NCBI GenBank assembly: GCA_001972305.1
Contig: BDDD01000048.1
Location: forward strand, 62,001-126,000
Source of the DNA: Cephalotus follicularis
Taxonomy: Eukaryota > Streptophyta > Magnoliopsida > Oxalidales > Cephalotaceae
Direction: 5' to 3'
Length of the DNA stretch: 64,000 nucleotides
Positions 1 through 11,429 of the stretch are shown here, piece by piece. The notes under the pieces were generated by a model that ran no database searches, had not been told where the DNA came from, and was given only the letters and a program-made list of their open reading frames with translations. Numbering within the stretch: position 1 is the first letter of the stretch; the number at the start of each line of letters is the position of its first letter. The position numbers and the translations under genes were made by a program.

Positions 1-2110
1 GTAGGGAGCCGGTTGTTGCTGAGGATGCTCCAGCTGATGTTCAGTTGGGAAGAGAAGTTGGGGGCAGGACTGACACACCTACTTATATCTGGCTAGAGCG
101 GTTCCAGAAGCAGAGACCGCAGTGTTTCAGCTCAGTCGTGACTCCTGTGGAGGCTGAGCACTGGATTGCTCATATGGACAAGATGTTTGATGTGCTTGGC
201 TGTAGTGACAAGTAGAAGATTAAGTTAGCTGTTTACAAGCTTGAGGGTGATGCTCAGAAATGGTGGAAAGCTGTGGATTTGGCTAAGGGTGGCAACTATG
301 CGGAGACTTTGACCTGGTCTGAGTTTTGCGAAGTCTTTTATCCGCAGTACTTTCCCACTGCTGATATGGAGGCTTACGCCAGGGAGTTCATTAATACCAG
401 ACAGAAGGATAGAGAGTCGGTGACAGAGTTTCTGACTCGTTTCACTAGGCTTGCTGGTTTTGCTGGGTCCGCGGTGGGGACAGCACTGGAGCAGGCCAAA
501 AAGTTCAAGTGGAAGTTACATTATCAGTTCCGGGGTAAACTGATCAACACCAGGTTTGTTGATGTCTCTGAAGTGGCAAATGCAGCGAAGAACATAGAGC
601 TGGAAAGGTTAGATTTCCAAGCAGCTCGTCAGGAAAGTGACAGAAAGAGAAACAAAGGAGATTATCAAGGGCAATGTTCTGGGCAGAATTATAAGAATAG
701 GAATGGCAAGCGAGGGAAGAAGAATGACAACCGGGGACAGCAACATCCCGGTAATGATCAGAGGCAGACTCAGGGAGCTGCGAATGTCCAGATTGCCAAG
801 GGTGATGTGTGTGGTAGACAGCATCCGGTGGGAGTGTGCTACAAGGCTATCGGGGCCTGTTTTGTTTGTGGTAAGAAAGGGCATTTTGTGAAGGATTGTC
901 CTGACCCTCGTGCGAAGGAAAGGAAGGGGAACAATGCAGATCATGGACAGTGCAACGTGGGAGGTCGTGTCTTTGCTATCACGACTCAGCAGGCTGCTAA
1001 TGCACCAGGTACTGTTTCGGGCTTTATTTCTGTTGGTAACCGTAGGGCTTATGTTTTGTATGATACTGGATCGACCCACTCGGTTGTAGCGAGGTGTTTT
1101 GTTCGACATCTTGGGATGTCTTCACAGTTGCTTGATCCAGCTTTGGTTCTTTCATCCCCTACGGGTTCTTCTGTTGTGATATCTGAGTGCTTTTTTGCTT
1201 GTCCTCTTGTTTTCGATGATCGGGTTCGTGATGCAGATCTTTTGCCTATCGATATGTATGACTTCGATATGATTCTGGGAATGAACTGGTTGGATCGTCA
1301 TCGGGCTACGATTGATTGCTATGCTCGGAGGATTCTATTTGGGGATGTGAACAGTCCTGAGTTTCTTTATCAGGGTTCACAGCCGAGGAAAGAAGTGAAA
1401 GTTATTTCAGCTCCGAAGGCTAGGAAGTTGGTAGCTAAGGGCGCTGAAGGTTTCTTAGCTATTGTGAAGGATGTCTCAAAGGTTGAGCCTCGCCTTGAAT
1501 ATTATCCTGTGGTACGAGAGTTTTCTGATGTGTTTCCGGAGGAGTTACCGGGTTTGCCACCGCAACGGGAAGTGGAGTTTACCATCGAACTCATTCCTGG
1601 AGCGGCACCTTTATCTAAGGCACCTTACAGAATGGCACCGTTGGAACTGCAAGAGTTGAAGGACCAGTTGCAAGAGCTGTTGGATCGGGGTTTCATTCGG
1701 CCTAGTGTTTCACCGTGGGGTGCTCCGGTTCTTTTTGTGAAGAAGAAAGACGGGTCTATGTGGCTATGCATAGACTACAGAGAGTTGAACCAAATTACTG
1801 TTCGAAATAAATACCCGCTACCTAGGATTGATGACTTGTTTGATCAACTCTAGGGTGCTCGGTATTTCTCGAAGATCGATTTGAGATCTGGATATCATCA
1901 GCTTCGGATAAAGGATGAAGATGTGCCTAAAAGTGCTTTCCGTACTCGGTATGGGCATTATGAGTTTTTGGTGATGCCTTTCGGACTCACTAATGCACCG
2001 GCAGTTTTCATGGATCTGATGAATAGGGTGTTTCATGAGTACTTGGATCAGTTTGTTATTGTGTTCATAGATGACATTCTTGTGTATTCCAAGTCAAAGG
2101 AAGAACATTG
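1..2110 (+). pseudogene. G1 gag-protease-RT remnant (Ty3/gypsy chromovirus, Del/Tekay-like)
   Basis: The polyprotein encodes the Gag capsid protein, the protease and reverse transcriptase of an LTR retrotransposon. Gag enters from the left window edge. A stop (TAG) at 213-215 precedes an open frame 273-1853 of 526 codons. In that frame a CCHC zinc knuckle ([14 protein letters not shown]) lies at residues 196-209, the protease active site YDTGS has its Asp at residue 264, and RT begins near residue 430 with the [15 protein letters not shown] blocks. A second TAG at 1851-1853 interrupts RT. RT continues to FIDD near 2063 and breaks off at about 2110, where the sequence switches directly into LTR. 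RNase H and integrase are missing. Protein and LTR closely match G4 (41484-50791, opposite strand), so the two are one family. Clade naming is from family knowledge and not from a tree. Confidence 0.93.
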
Positions 2111-2288
2111 CATCAGATTGTCAAGGTAATCTCAATTTCCTGTTGTCCTTTGGTTGGATTTCTTTGATTGGTTTAAAATTCTATACTTTTCTCTTGGTCT
2201 TGTTCTCTTTGGTCTCGTGTGTACAGCCGGTTAAAAAATTAATTGTGGTGTTCTTGCTGTGTTTTCGTGTTCTTGGTACTCATTACAG

Positions 2289-4011
2289 GTTAGTAATCTT
2301 ACTGTAATGATTCGTTTCTCTAGTCTTTGGTTTTTGTTGTTGGTATTCTTGGTATTTTCTAAGTTTTGATCTCCTGTATAATTATATGTTTTGTCATGGT
2401 ATTAGTTGGTTGTCAGCATGTTTTGTGTACCATAACTTGTCACAAACTAGTTTTAAAAGTCTGTAAATTACACTGGATAGAAAACTAGACATATATGTAT
2501 GCATTGTCTTCTTGCTTCCTTTTGAAAGTTAAGTCACTGTCCAGATAATTCTATGTCAATTGTGTGTTTCTATGTCACCTAAATGTCATATATGGTCATA
2601 TGATTGTGTCCTTGTGTCACTGGATTAGTTTTGTGCTTATTAGAACTCGTTTATGTATTGAATTGTCTAGTTTCCTACTGTTCTATCGTCCAGAACAGTC
2701 GGCTGTTCCTGTGGACAGTTGGCTGGATTGGATGAACAGCCGACTGCCATATGAACACAGTCGACTGTTTTGGGTTGAGTAGTCGACTGGATCTATGAAC
2801 CAGTTGACTATCTGCATGCTGGTTTGAGTAGTCGACTGGCCCTTGTGATTTGTCGACTGCCAAGCTTCCCCAGTCGGCTGGTGCTCTGTAATAGTCGACT
2901 GTTTTGCCCAGAAATGTACTGTTTTCAACTGTTTTGATCCGTTTGTTCTCGGAATCGATCCGAGTCTTTTCTAAACACAGTAATGAGTCTGTTAAATGTT
3001 TCTAATGTGTCTTAGACTCTTATACGTGTGGCTTTGGTGTCTTTTAGATTGTTGTGCCTCAAGTGGAGTTTGTTTGAATCATCTATCCGTAAGTGCATTG
3101 TAAACGCATAAGGTACGGATACTTCGTTCCTTGATACACTCTTATGATTTCATCAAATAAAATCAGTTTTGCTTTATACTATGTTTCTTCGTTTATGAAA
3201 TTGATAATGTTTTATGGTCTTGACATGTTTCGAAAATAATGATGGTTCGGATATTTATGAATGATTCCGACTTTATACGAAATGGTACGAAATGTTATGA
3301 TATGTTATGATCATCTCTTTTATGGTGGAAATAAATGACTTGATATCGTTGGCGAACGATTTGTGAATATGTTTTGTGAAAGCATATTTTATGTGTTTTA
3401 AATTGATTTTGATAAATCAATGTTTTCTAAATGATTAAATACTGAGTATTGTACCCACCTATGGGGCGTACCATAGGCACGTAGTGGGCCTGGCACGGGG
3501 ACGTGACACTTCCATAGCGGTGTGATTAGTCTATGACGTCTCTGAGTGTTATGAATAAATCCCATGAGGTGGATTTATGGATCCGCTATGCATGATAGAG
3601 GCGTATGAATCGATTCTAGTTTTTGATATGTGATCTGAGGTGAAATCAGAGATGTGATCTGTGAGAATTGACTTGTGCAGTGCCGTACACTTCAATTCTA
3701 GTGGGCATGTGGAATTAGCGCCTCCCTTGCCAATATATGATATGAAATGTGATATGTATGTGGCTCAAAATGTGATATGTATGTGGCTCAGTATGATTCT
3801 GTGAATTATGAAATGATGATTTGAAATGTTTCGTAAATGTTTCGAAAGATATGAAATTGGTATTTGAATATGATTAAACTGTTTTAATTGCTTAAGATTT
3901 CCGTTACGAATTTTATTGAAATCTTACTGCTTTTAAATTTATTGTGTATTGTTTTATTTCCCTTATCCGTACTGAGGTTTACTCAGCCGCGTTTTTGTTT
4001 CCATGCGACAG
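2289..4011 (+). other. Putative leader intron inside the G1 LTR
   Basis: A good donor context, ACAG then GTTAGT, stands at 2285-2294. A pyrimidine-rich run followed by GCGACAG ends at 4011 and suits an acceptor. Both sites recur at the same relative places in G4 and S4. If used, splicing removes about 1.7 kb, including the palindrome array, from the untranslated leader when this LTR sits at the 5' end. This is inferred from sequence only. Confidence 0.45.
2697..2900. repeat. Phased palindrome array, word AGTCGACT (G1 LTR)
   Basis: Ten copies of AGTCGACT or a close variant (AGTCGGCT, AGTTGGCT, AGCCGACT, AGTTGACT) start at 2697, 2717, 2738, 2759, 2781, 2802, 2830, 2851, 2872 and 2893. Steps are 20, 21, 21, 22, 21, 28, 21, 21 and 21 bp. 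The spacers share no sequence, so this is not an ordinary tandem repeat. The two G4 LTRs carry the same ten positions. Confidence 0.9.
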
Positions 4012-4350
4012 GTTATCGGGAGCATCGGGGAAATGTGTGAACGAATGATGACTACCCTATGTCTTTGGATCCCTAGGAGTGTGATCCCCATGTTATGTCT
4101 AGTGGTCATAAACAATGATATTTATGTTTTCAGCTTTTAAATTTGGAACTTGGATATGTTTGAGTTTTTCCGCATATGATTAATTGCTAAGTTTTTAATG
4201 TTTCAGTTATGATTAGACCGCCACGTTTTTGGCTAATAAGGTAATGTTATGATCTGATAAAGTTATGTTTATGCTCAGATAAGTTATGATATACTTTGAT
4301 AGGTTCTGTTTTATGTCCTGTGACGACTCCCGCCGTCCAGGGGTGTTACA

Positions 4351-4705
4351 TTAACAAAGCAAATTAAACCATCCAAAAAAGAAATCAAAAGCTAGGTCCA
4401 GTCCCATAACCAGCCATCATGCATAAGACATTTAAAATCTACATCCACTATGGACTTTAAATAAACACAAGTAATTTCAATTTCCGATGGCCTATCGAAA
4501 CAATTCCACAGGTTCACCAACATTCCAATAAACCTCCCACTAGATTATTTAAAACCTACTTTCCCGAAAAATAAATTTTATTTTATAAAACAACTGTGGG
4601 AAGGGAATTAAACTAGAATTTCAGGTACTTTAATTATTCCAAAATAGCCACCAAAACCGAAATTAAAGTCCAATTGAAATTAAAACAGATCACTCTGATA
4701 CCACT
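4351..4705 (-). mobile_element. C1 leader with primer-binding site (4692-4703)
   Basis: On the minus strand, TGGTATCAGAG lies two bases inside the LTR end at 4706. It is the complement of the 3' end of plant initiator-Met tRNA and the usual primer site of plant copia and gypsy elements. The remaining 340 bp are AT-rich leader without an open frame. G1 inserted here, so the C1 coding region lies to the left of the window. Confidence 0.75.
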
Positions 4706-7315
4706 TGTTGGAAACCTGGCAAGGGTTCCCAGTCGATTTGGTCCTAGGACGCAATTGTGTATAATTTTAATTTTTCAAAAACACCAAGACAAAAAGTCAT
4801 GGTCCACACTTACATCTTAGTACCAAATTGAAAAGCCTAGGATCTCCGTTTAATTAACAATCGAACTAAAAACAAGAACAACAATGAACAAAAGGAAAAA
4901 CCGAACACACGTCGGTAAAGATAAAAGTAAGAGCGAAGCAATCATACCAACGTTGGAGGCTCCACCACTTTGTGGCTACACGCTTGCAGTAGCAACCGCC
5001 GATCACCGGTAACACCGCCGGCTTTCAGACAGTCCATGTTTGGTCCGATCTTGACACCAACGGACTCGAAAAAGATAGCTCAACCTGAAACTGGAGGAGA
5101 CTCGCCTGGAACCACGCCGGAACACGGCGGCCAGAGGCGGCGACTCGCTGAGTTCAGACTCAGTGTGTCTTGGTGAACTCTTCATTGATCGGCCTTGACA
5201 TATGTGGACGCCAACACCCCGACGAACACGCTGGTGGCCGAGACTCAGGGAGACTCGGCCTGGAACGACGAAAACAATCGGTAGCGAGTCACGGGGTTGA
5301 CTCGTCGTTCGTCGTCAGCGGTCGCCAAGCCACCAAACGGCTGAGCGACACCAGCCCGACACACCCCAACCTAAGACTCGCCGTGACTCGGTGCGGGACG
5401 CCAAGTCACAGCAGCCCGACGCGTCAACTCGCCCAGTTGACTCACCATGCACAAACACCGGCCAAAACGACCGAAAAATGCTAAACAAAGATCAAAATGG
5501 ATAGAGCCATTTATTGGCTCCACCCACGGTGATCGTCAGTGGTGGAACAGGCGCCTGGAGCAAGCAGAGGCAGAAAATGCAATCTACCCCAAGGAGAAAA
5601 GAGAGGATAAAATGGGAGAGAGAAGGGAGGAGACATACCGGGGAAGGACGCTCGACTGCACTAGGACACCGGCGCGAAGCGCCGTCACCATATTTGGCCG
5701 AAACGCGTGCCTCAAGCGCGCTGCGTACAAAGCGCAGTCTCTCTCTCGGCTTCTGGCGCAAGAAAGCGGGAGAGAAAAAGAGGGAGAAAGTGTGAGAGAG
5801 ATTAAGAGAGAGATTTTAAAATTGATTTTAAAATGCATTTTTAACTTAATAAATAAGTCTCTCTTTTTCTCTCTTATTTCTCTTTTCTCCTTTAATTAAA
5901 ATCTCTTTCAATTTTAATTTTGTTTCTCCCACATGTTTAATAATTCTCTCAATTAATTAAACATGTTTCTCTTTATAATTAAAATCTCTTTCAATTTTAA
6001 TTTTTGTTTCTCCTTTCTGTAAATTAAAGACTCTCTCTTTAATTTTGATTGAATAAAATTAAGTCATGCTCCGGCTTTAAATCTCTTATATATCAAGATG
6101 ACTATTAGTGGAATGAAAAACAAACCACTAATGTCAAAATAATATATACTAGTTAGAAACTAGATTTACCAGCAAGCGAGCATGTGTGCAGCATGCCCCA
6201 CTTTTCCAATAATCGGGCGGGACCAGAAAGCCCGGTGGATTTCCGGTACGATGATAAATTTCTCAGAACATCCCGAAGTTCTGGTACGACTATCCAGCTA
6301 ATAGTCCCGGTGTGATCTATAATCACCTCGGATCCGCGGACCAAAAAGTACCACGTATATGATTCGTTAACCGGTTCCCTAATACTTTATCACTGTCATC
6401 GGTTTGCGTGCCATGTATCCTTCTTCATCTCGGCTCCAACCGCGGACTGGGGATTGGATAAATGTCACCCCTATTATCGCACTGAGACTATGGGAGATAT
6501 CCTTGGAAATCTCTCATTCCCAATCTCCCAGTACCCCGCCAGGAATTTTGAGTCTTCAACGGTCATAGATGTTATAGAGCCTATAACCCTCAACACGGGT
6601 GTGACGATCCCATATTGCAAACTCGCCCATACATCTCAATGCAGCTCCCACAAGGCCCAAAGACAACCATTTTACCAGCACGTGGCTAGTGCTGGGGAAG
6701 GCGGAAATCAAAGCCATGCAGTTACTACATAACGTATGCCAGCCGCTCAGGTCTAACCATACAACGTAAATCATATGTGATCTACTAGTCACCTTTGACT
6801 AAGCACTACCGCGGCAATAGGAACTCTATTGACAGAGGTGTTGACTCTCCAAATAGATAACCTACGGTGGGTTGGTTCAGTGTCATGCCTCTGCACGCAC
6901 CCAGTATCAGCTTTAGGGTAAAACCCAAATTGCAATGAGATGATCCATCCTCCTTTACCATTCGGAGCAAGAATAACATGGCAAGTCTTTGCGGTTCATC
7001 AGTTGACCTAAGAAAGTGAACCTATGACTTGGAACTTTTGTCACAAGGGAGTAAGGATCTTATTCTCATAACCTCTCAGGCACGAGATCCAACCCTTTAC
7101 GGACAGGGCGCTATATGTGTATTCTGTTGACATGGTGATCAACTGATTCGTTGAGATGGTATGGGATAATACATATAGCAAGATGCCAATCTTTTATTTA
7201 AAATGCACAATAAAACATGAATGGAACTAAGAATGTACAATTCAAGAGTGTGTCATATGTCAACAACATATGTCTGCAGCCTTCTCTTGGCTTGCAGGGA
7301 CACCCTAATTTAACA
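4706..7315 (-). mobile_element. C1 5' LTR (Ty1/copia-type, 2.6 kb)
   Basis: The boundaries are TGTTGG at 4706, beside the primer site, and TAACA at 7315. The outer 1.1 kb (about 6150-7315) is clearly homologous to the outer part of the C2 LTR (20580-21719) and of solo LTR S3 (55990-57130). Beyond that, toward the promoter, C1 differs from both. It has a GC-rich stretch with repeated GACTCG/GACTCA words (5090-5460) where C2 and S3 carry GCGTCAACGC-type words. On the minus strand a TATA-like TATATAAG lies near 6090 and a donor-like GGTATGT near 5637. Short open frames at 4970-5900 cross the repeats and do not resemble genes. Confidence 0.82.
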
Positions 7316-8517
7316 CGGCTACTGATGAAAAACAGGCTCTCTATTTATGCCGTCTTCTCCCCTTTTATATACATTGCAATACATAGTAGAAAAGGGAAAT
7401 AAATTTAACCTAATTACTCCTATGTAAGCAAAATATTACAATCCCAAAACATTCCTAAAATACAAAGTAAACTACAGTAAAAATTTCCAGAATTTTGTCG
7501 GCAAACAACATCAGAATTTTGTCGACAAACAACATTCACGTGCGCAACTTTATATTTAAAGCAGACCACAAAGCGTCAATGCTTTAATCGTAGCGTCGTC
7601 ACTTATAACAAATGTATTTGACCAAAGTGCTGAGATGTGCGTATAACATTTGGCGCTTAAGGGCTTAAGCGTCATCGGTGTCGATTAAAGCGTCAGCACT
7701 TAAGACATGAAATCAGACTTGTCAGTGCAACATGTAGCTGAGCAAAGCTTGAAATGTTGCCATGAACTGAGGACATAAATGTCGAGCTGAGAATGAACTT
7801 GCCGAGCAATGAGCAGATTCCGAGATGTTGGGGCTTTGTGCATAGGCAGAGCTTGTATGAGAAGTAACGACCATGAAGAACATCCGAGCAGTCCTTGAGG
7901 AGCATAACAACACAAAACTTCCATACCAGACCTATCAAGTAACATTGCCGAGCAGTGAAGCCAATTAGAAAATACCCAAGCACCAAACTAACCAAACCAA
8001 CTCGACAAATGATCAGGCCACACATGAAATAGCCGAGATGCTGAGATACTAAGCATGCATTATGAACAGAGCATGAATGCCAAACATTTTATCCAGGTAG
8101 ACTATGAATTTCTGAGCGTGAAGTCCGAGCATGAAAGGTAGACCAGTTGAAGTATTGGATAGTAAAGCATAGCATGAGATATTGAAGCCGACCAGACCAG
8201 GCTTGAGGTGTTGAACTGAGAAAACCATCAAATGCCGAGCATGCAAACCAGAGCACAAAGAAAGTGCTAAGCGGAGCAGAGAAAACATTGATGCAGAGAA
8301 GTCAAGCGTCGATGCCTTAAACTAACCATCATTGCTTAAAATATAAGCGTCGATGCTTTAACTTATCCCATCGACGCTTTATACTGCAGTTTGTGCCCAT
8401 TTAAGCCAATTTCCACTACTTTGACATTTTTCCTCTGTGTACCTGCAAATCCAATAAAAACAACCCAAGTAATCTGATTCAAGCATAAAGATATAACAAA
8501 TAATTCCTCAAAAAACA
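7316..8517 (-). mobile_element. Athila/Tat-type LTR, copy A (partial)
   Basis: Read on the minus strand, this matches the LTR of the Athila/Tat-type element at 41273-52582, including the start (TGTTTTTTGAGG versus TGTTTTTAAAG) and the ATGCTTG.ATCAGATTACTTGGGT segment. It also shares degenerate GCCGAGCA/TGAGATG text at 7730-8290 with 50890-51420. It is cut at 7316 by the C1 insertion. A TATA-like TATATAAAAGG lies near 7370 on the minus strand. Gypsy gag sequence of G5 directly abuts 8518, so this copy inserted into G5. Confidence 0.75.
8301..8385. repeat. Phased word cluster GCGTCGATGC (Athila-type LTR A)
   Basis: Four words of the form (A/G)TCGA(T/C)G, one of them degenerate, start at 8308, 8328, 8349 and 8370, in steps of 20, 21 and 21 bp. 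The same cluster in copy B lies at 41413-41481, also in 21-bp steps. Confidence 0.75.
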
Positions 8518-9720
8518 ACATATTTTTTTACTAAATGCCTGACTTCCACCACTAGAAAGTCTAGAGTGGTCTCCCTGCATCCCTTGACTCCATTGCTGAG
8601 AATCTTGCCCTCTGCGCCTCTGCTGGGAACTCTGACCTCTACCCCTCTGCTGTGACCCTCTGGACTGACTTCTCTGATCGAAAAAACCGGGCGGACTGCC
8701 AACACTCTGAGGCGAGCCACCCTAACCAGGATTGTTATTCCTGGATCTTTGGGACTTGTTACTGTTCCCAGAACTCCTCCCTAACTACCATCCCAAAGAA
8801 GCAGGTATGTTACGATCATTCTGAATCCACAATTTACAAAACTCCTCTGCTAACGCCTCACTATTGCTGGCTCTGCTAGCCAAGTCCACGAAGGATCTCA
8901 ATATGAGAGGTGCTAGCCTCTATCTGATATCCGGTCTGAGGCCACCAACAAATCTCTTAGCCTTTCTTGCTTCTGTACCAACCATATGCAGAGCTACCCT
9001 TGATAATTCAATAAATTTGGCTTCATATTGCACTACTGCCATGCTGCCTTGAGTTAAGGCCAGAAATTTAGCCTCCCTCTTATCAACCTCAGCCTCTGGA
9101 TAATACTGCTCAGTGAACTATGTTCTGAACATATCGCATGAATTCGGTAGCCCATTTTCTTCCCATGAGGTAGTAACCAAGTTCCACCAATGTTCTGCTT
9201 CGCCCTGCAGCATATATGTGGCAAAGACAACTTTCTCAGAATCTGAACATCTCAAGACTCGAAAGATCTTCTCCATTTCCATAAGCCATCTCTTAGCGGT
9301 AGTTGCATCAGGATCCCCTGTAAATGATGGAGGATTTAAAATCAAAAATATGACTAAAGGGTCCTCCCTGTGTGCAGGTAGGTCAACGAATCTCCTCGCT
9401 GTTTCGACACGCCTAGCGGCCATACAGCTGGGTTTTGCTCTGGTGCCTCTGCTGCACGCCTAACCGGTCTCGTAGCATGGGTTTTCTCAACTGTAGTCGC
9501 TTGCCATTGCATAAACTCATTCATCCCTTTCATCATATTATATATCTTTCTCATGAAACCTCTGGGTTCCCTTTGGTTAGGAGCATCAAAATGAACTTCT
9601 TGGCTCACATTTTGTTCCTCTGGTTCTTCCACATCTCTACTAGCTCGGGCACGTCAGGTCGACGACCCCGCCTTAGCTTTTCCTATAGCTCATCTTCGAC
9701 CTTCCATATCTACCTTCTAT
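8518..9720 (-). pseudogene. G5 gag remnant (Ty3/gypsy)
   Basis: Minus-strand translation gives a typical plant gypsy Gag. An acidic N-terminus containing EEPEEQNVSQ is at 9570-9640. The capsid block (NPPSFTGDPDATTAKRWL, then ATYMLQGEAEHWW) is at 9118-9340. An EQYYPEAEVDKREAKFLALT-like block and a KAKRFVGGLRP-like block are at 8930-9110. A Gln/Arg/Ser-rich tail precedes 8518. There is a stop after FRT near 9118, a TAG at 8930-8932, and frame changes near 9400. The zinc knuckle and all of pol are absent because the Athila-type LTR interrupts at 8517. Gag would have coated the element RNA in cytoplasmic particles. Confidence 0.88.
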
Positions 9721-9881
9721 AAGAGACAAAAGTCAGCTATCCAATTTATATCCATAATTCCAAAGTAGATATAGCAGCCAACAACTTATCAATATCACTC
9801 AATTCCAATAACAAAAATGTTATCCATATCACTTAATCCCCATAGCCAAGGATCCTATCCTGGCATAGCCAACATAGCGGG

Positions 9882-9893
9882 GCTCTGATACCA
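9882..9893 (-). other. G5 primer-binding site (tRNA-iMet type)
   Basis: Minus-strand TGGTATCAGAGC is complementary to the 3' end of initiator-Met tRNA and lies three bases from the LTR end at 9897. About 160 bp of leader separate it from the start of gag. Confidence 0.85.
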
Positions 9894-11283
9894 AACTGTC
9901 AAGCCCCGAACCACGGGGAAACCCCCAAGGTCCGACACGTGATATACCATCCATGGAATCCAGACATAACATACTCCAAAATGTGTTATAAATTTAAAAA
10001 TTTAAATACCATATGCATGCGGAAGATATATCAATATACAAAGATAAGCCTAACTGTATCCATATTATCCACATACACATCTTAAGCACTGCCACAAGCT
10101 GGCAGGTCAAAAGCTGAAATACAAATGTCTCATAGACAACCACTCCTATATAAAAGGTAGAAAATGAAATCCAAACCATTGACCAAGATTTGTCTGGAAA
10201 GCTCGATCCGCCTCGAGCTGCTTCACTACGGTGCACCACCTGTACCTTGACCTGAACCTGAATCTGACCCATAATGAGAATGGGACAGCAGTCAAAGGTT
10301 GTGCAGGCTACACTATATGCTATGCATGCAACAGATATAACAGATATATATGCATGACATGTTACATACCTGAATGCCAATTGTGGATAGCGTCAGTATA
10401 TCAACCGTCCCTAAGCGGTGGTATACTTGGCAACACATCAATGGTCATAGGCCTGTAGACACTCCATAAAACCATACATGGGGACAATCAATCCATAGGG
10501 TCAAGTACTTCCTGCCACTCATGCCCGAGATAGTACTTGCATCATCTATACACTCTCCGTGCCATAGCCATATGGAGCATATGATAACACCGATCACATA
10601 ATCCACTAGTCCCCTATAGAAGGTACTAGCCCATACCATAATAGAGATCTCTAGGAGCTAAGACATGTCTGTAAGCATACCATACCATACCATATCCATC
10701 CACAATGCGGTGATTGCTCAAGTCACCCAAAAAAGGGAGGATTCCATAACCATAATATGTGGCCTACGTCCATAATTCTTCATGATGGAAATGAAGATCA
10801 TGAATGGGTTATCCCATAAGGTCTCATCCATAACAATCCATCAATCATAGTCGTTCCATACCCATAGCCCATAACCATGTTTCCATTTAAAGGATAGGGA
10901 CCTACCATAAAGGATCACATAGGATCCATCCGTCAAAACCATTTTCCATAACCATATTTCAAAAACCATTTTCCATTTGTTGGTCCCTATCGGAGTTTTA
11001 AAAAACAATGGAGAGGCAATCTAATTAGGATATCCGCGTCTAGATGTCTCAATTGAACTATCCTAACCATTTTTTAATACCATTTGTATAAAACCCTTTT
11101 CGTTTGATTTTCTTTAAAATTCCACTTCAAAAGTTGATTTCGAAATCAAAGGTGTTAAACAAGGATTTCCATAGGCTACAAGGCCTTGGGGAGGCTTCCT
11201 ATGGAATCCATTTGAAGAGAAAACCATTTGGAATTGCAAAGGGGTGAAAAACAGTGTGGTTCTGTCATAATAGGGCACTAAGC

Positions 11284-11429
11284 ATCAACTGCTTCACCCA
11301 CATCATCGACAAACATCGATGCTTTGCATGAATCATCGACGCTTTGAAAAGAGTGTAAAGCGTCGACTGATGCCTTAGCCATCGACGGCTAACACATAAA
11401 GCGACGACGCTTCACTCGAAAGCGTCGAC
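11284..11429. repeat. Word array ATCGAC/GTCGAC (G5 LTR)
   Basis: ATCAAC, ATCGAC or GTCGAC words start at 11284, 11305, 11315, 11335, 11362, 11381, 11403 and 11424. Steps are 21, 10, 20, 27, 19, 22 and 21 bp. Most words are embedded in AAGC..GCTT context, so the complete word is near palindromic. Confidence 0.75.

Larger units (their letters stand above)
2111..4350 (+). mobile_element. G1 3' LTR, truncated at its 5' side
   Basis: The LTR ends GGGTGTTACA at 4350. It aligns along its length with the reverse complement of the G4 LTRs (41484-43903 and 48302-50791), including the block around the GTACCATAGG segment near 3460-3610. About the first 490 bp of the LTR are absent, because pol is joined to LTR sequence near 2110. 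It contains a 21-bp-spaced palindrome array at 2697-2900 and candidate splice signals at 2289 and 4011. The left end of the element lies outside the window, so the target duplication cannot be checked. The sequence after 4350 belongs to copia element C1. Confidence 0.88.

Noticed and set aside
4692-4703. tRNA genes at the TGGTATCAGAG sites
   Set aside because: Only the 11-13 bases complementary to the tRNA 3' end are present, without a cloverleaf or A and B boxes. They are primer sites.
4970-5900. Open frames in the GC-rich part of the C1 LTR as a host exon
   Set aside because: Overlapping frames on both strands, no domain, no consistent splice pattern, and inside a bounded LTR.
7693-8288. 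Open frames in the Athila-type LTR as genes
   Set aside because: They cross repeated LTR text shared with 50890-51420, where they are not conserved in frame.
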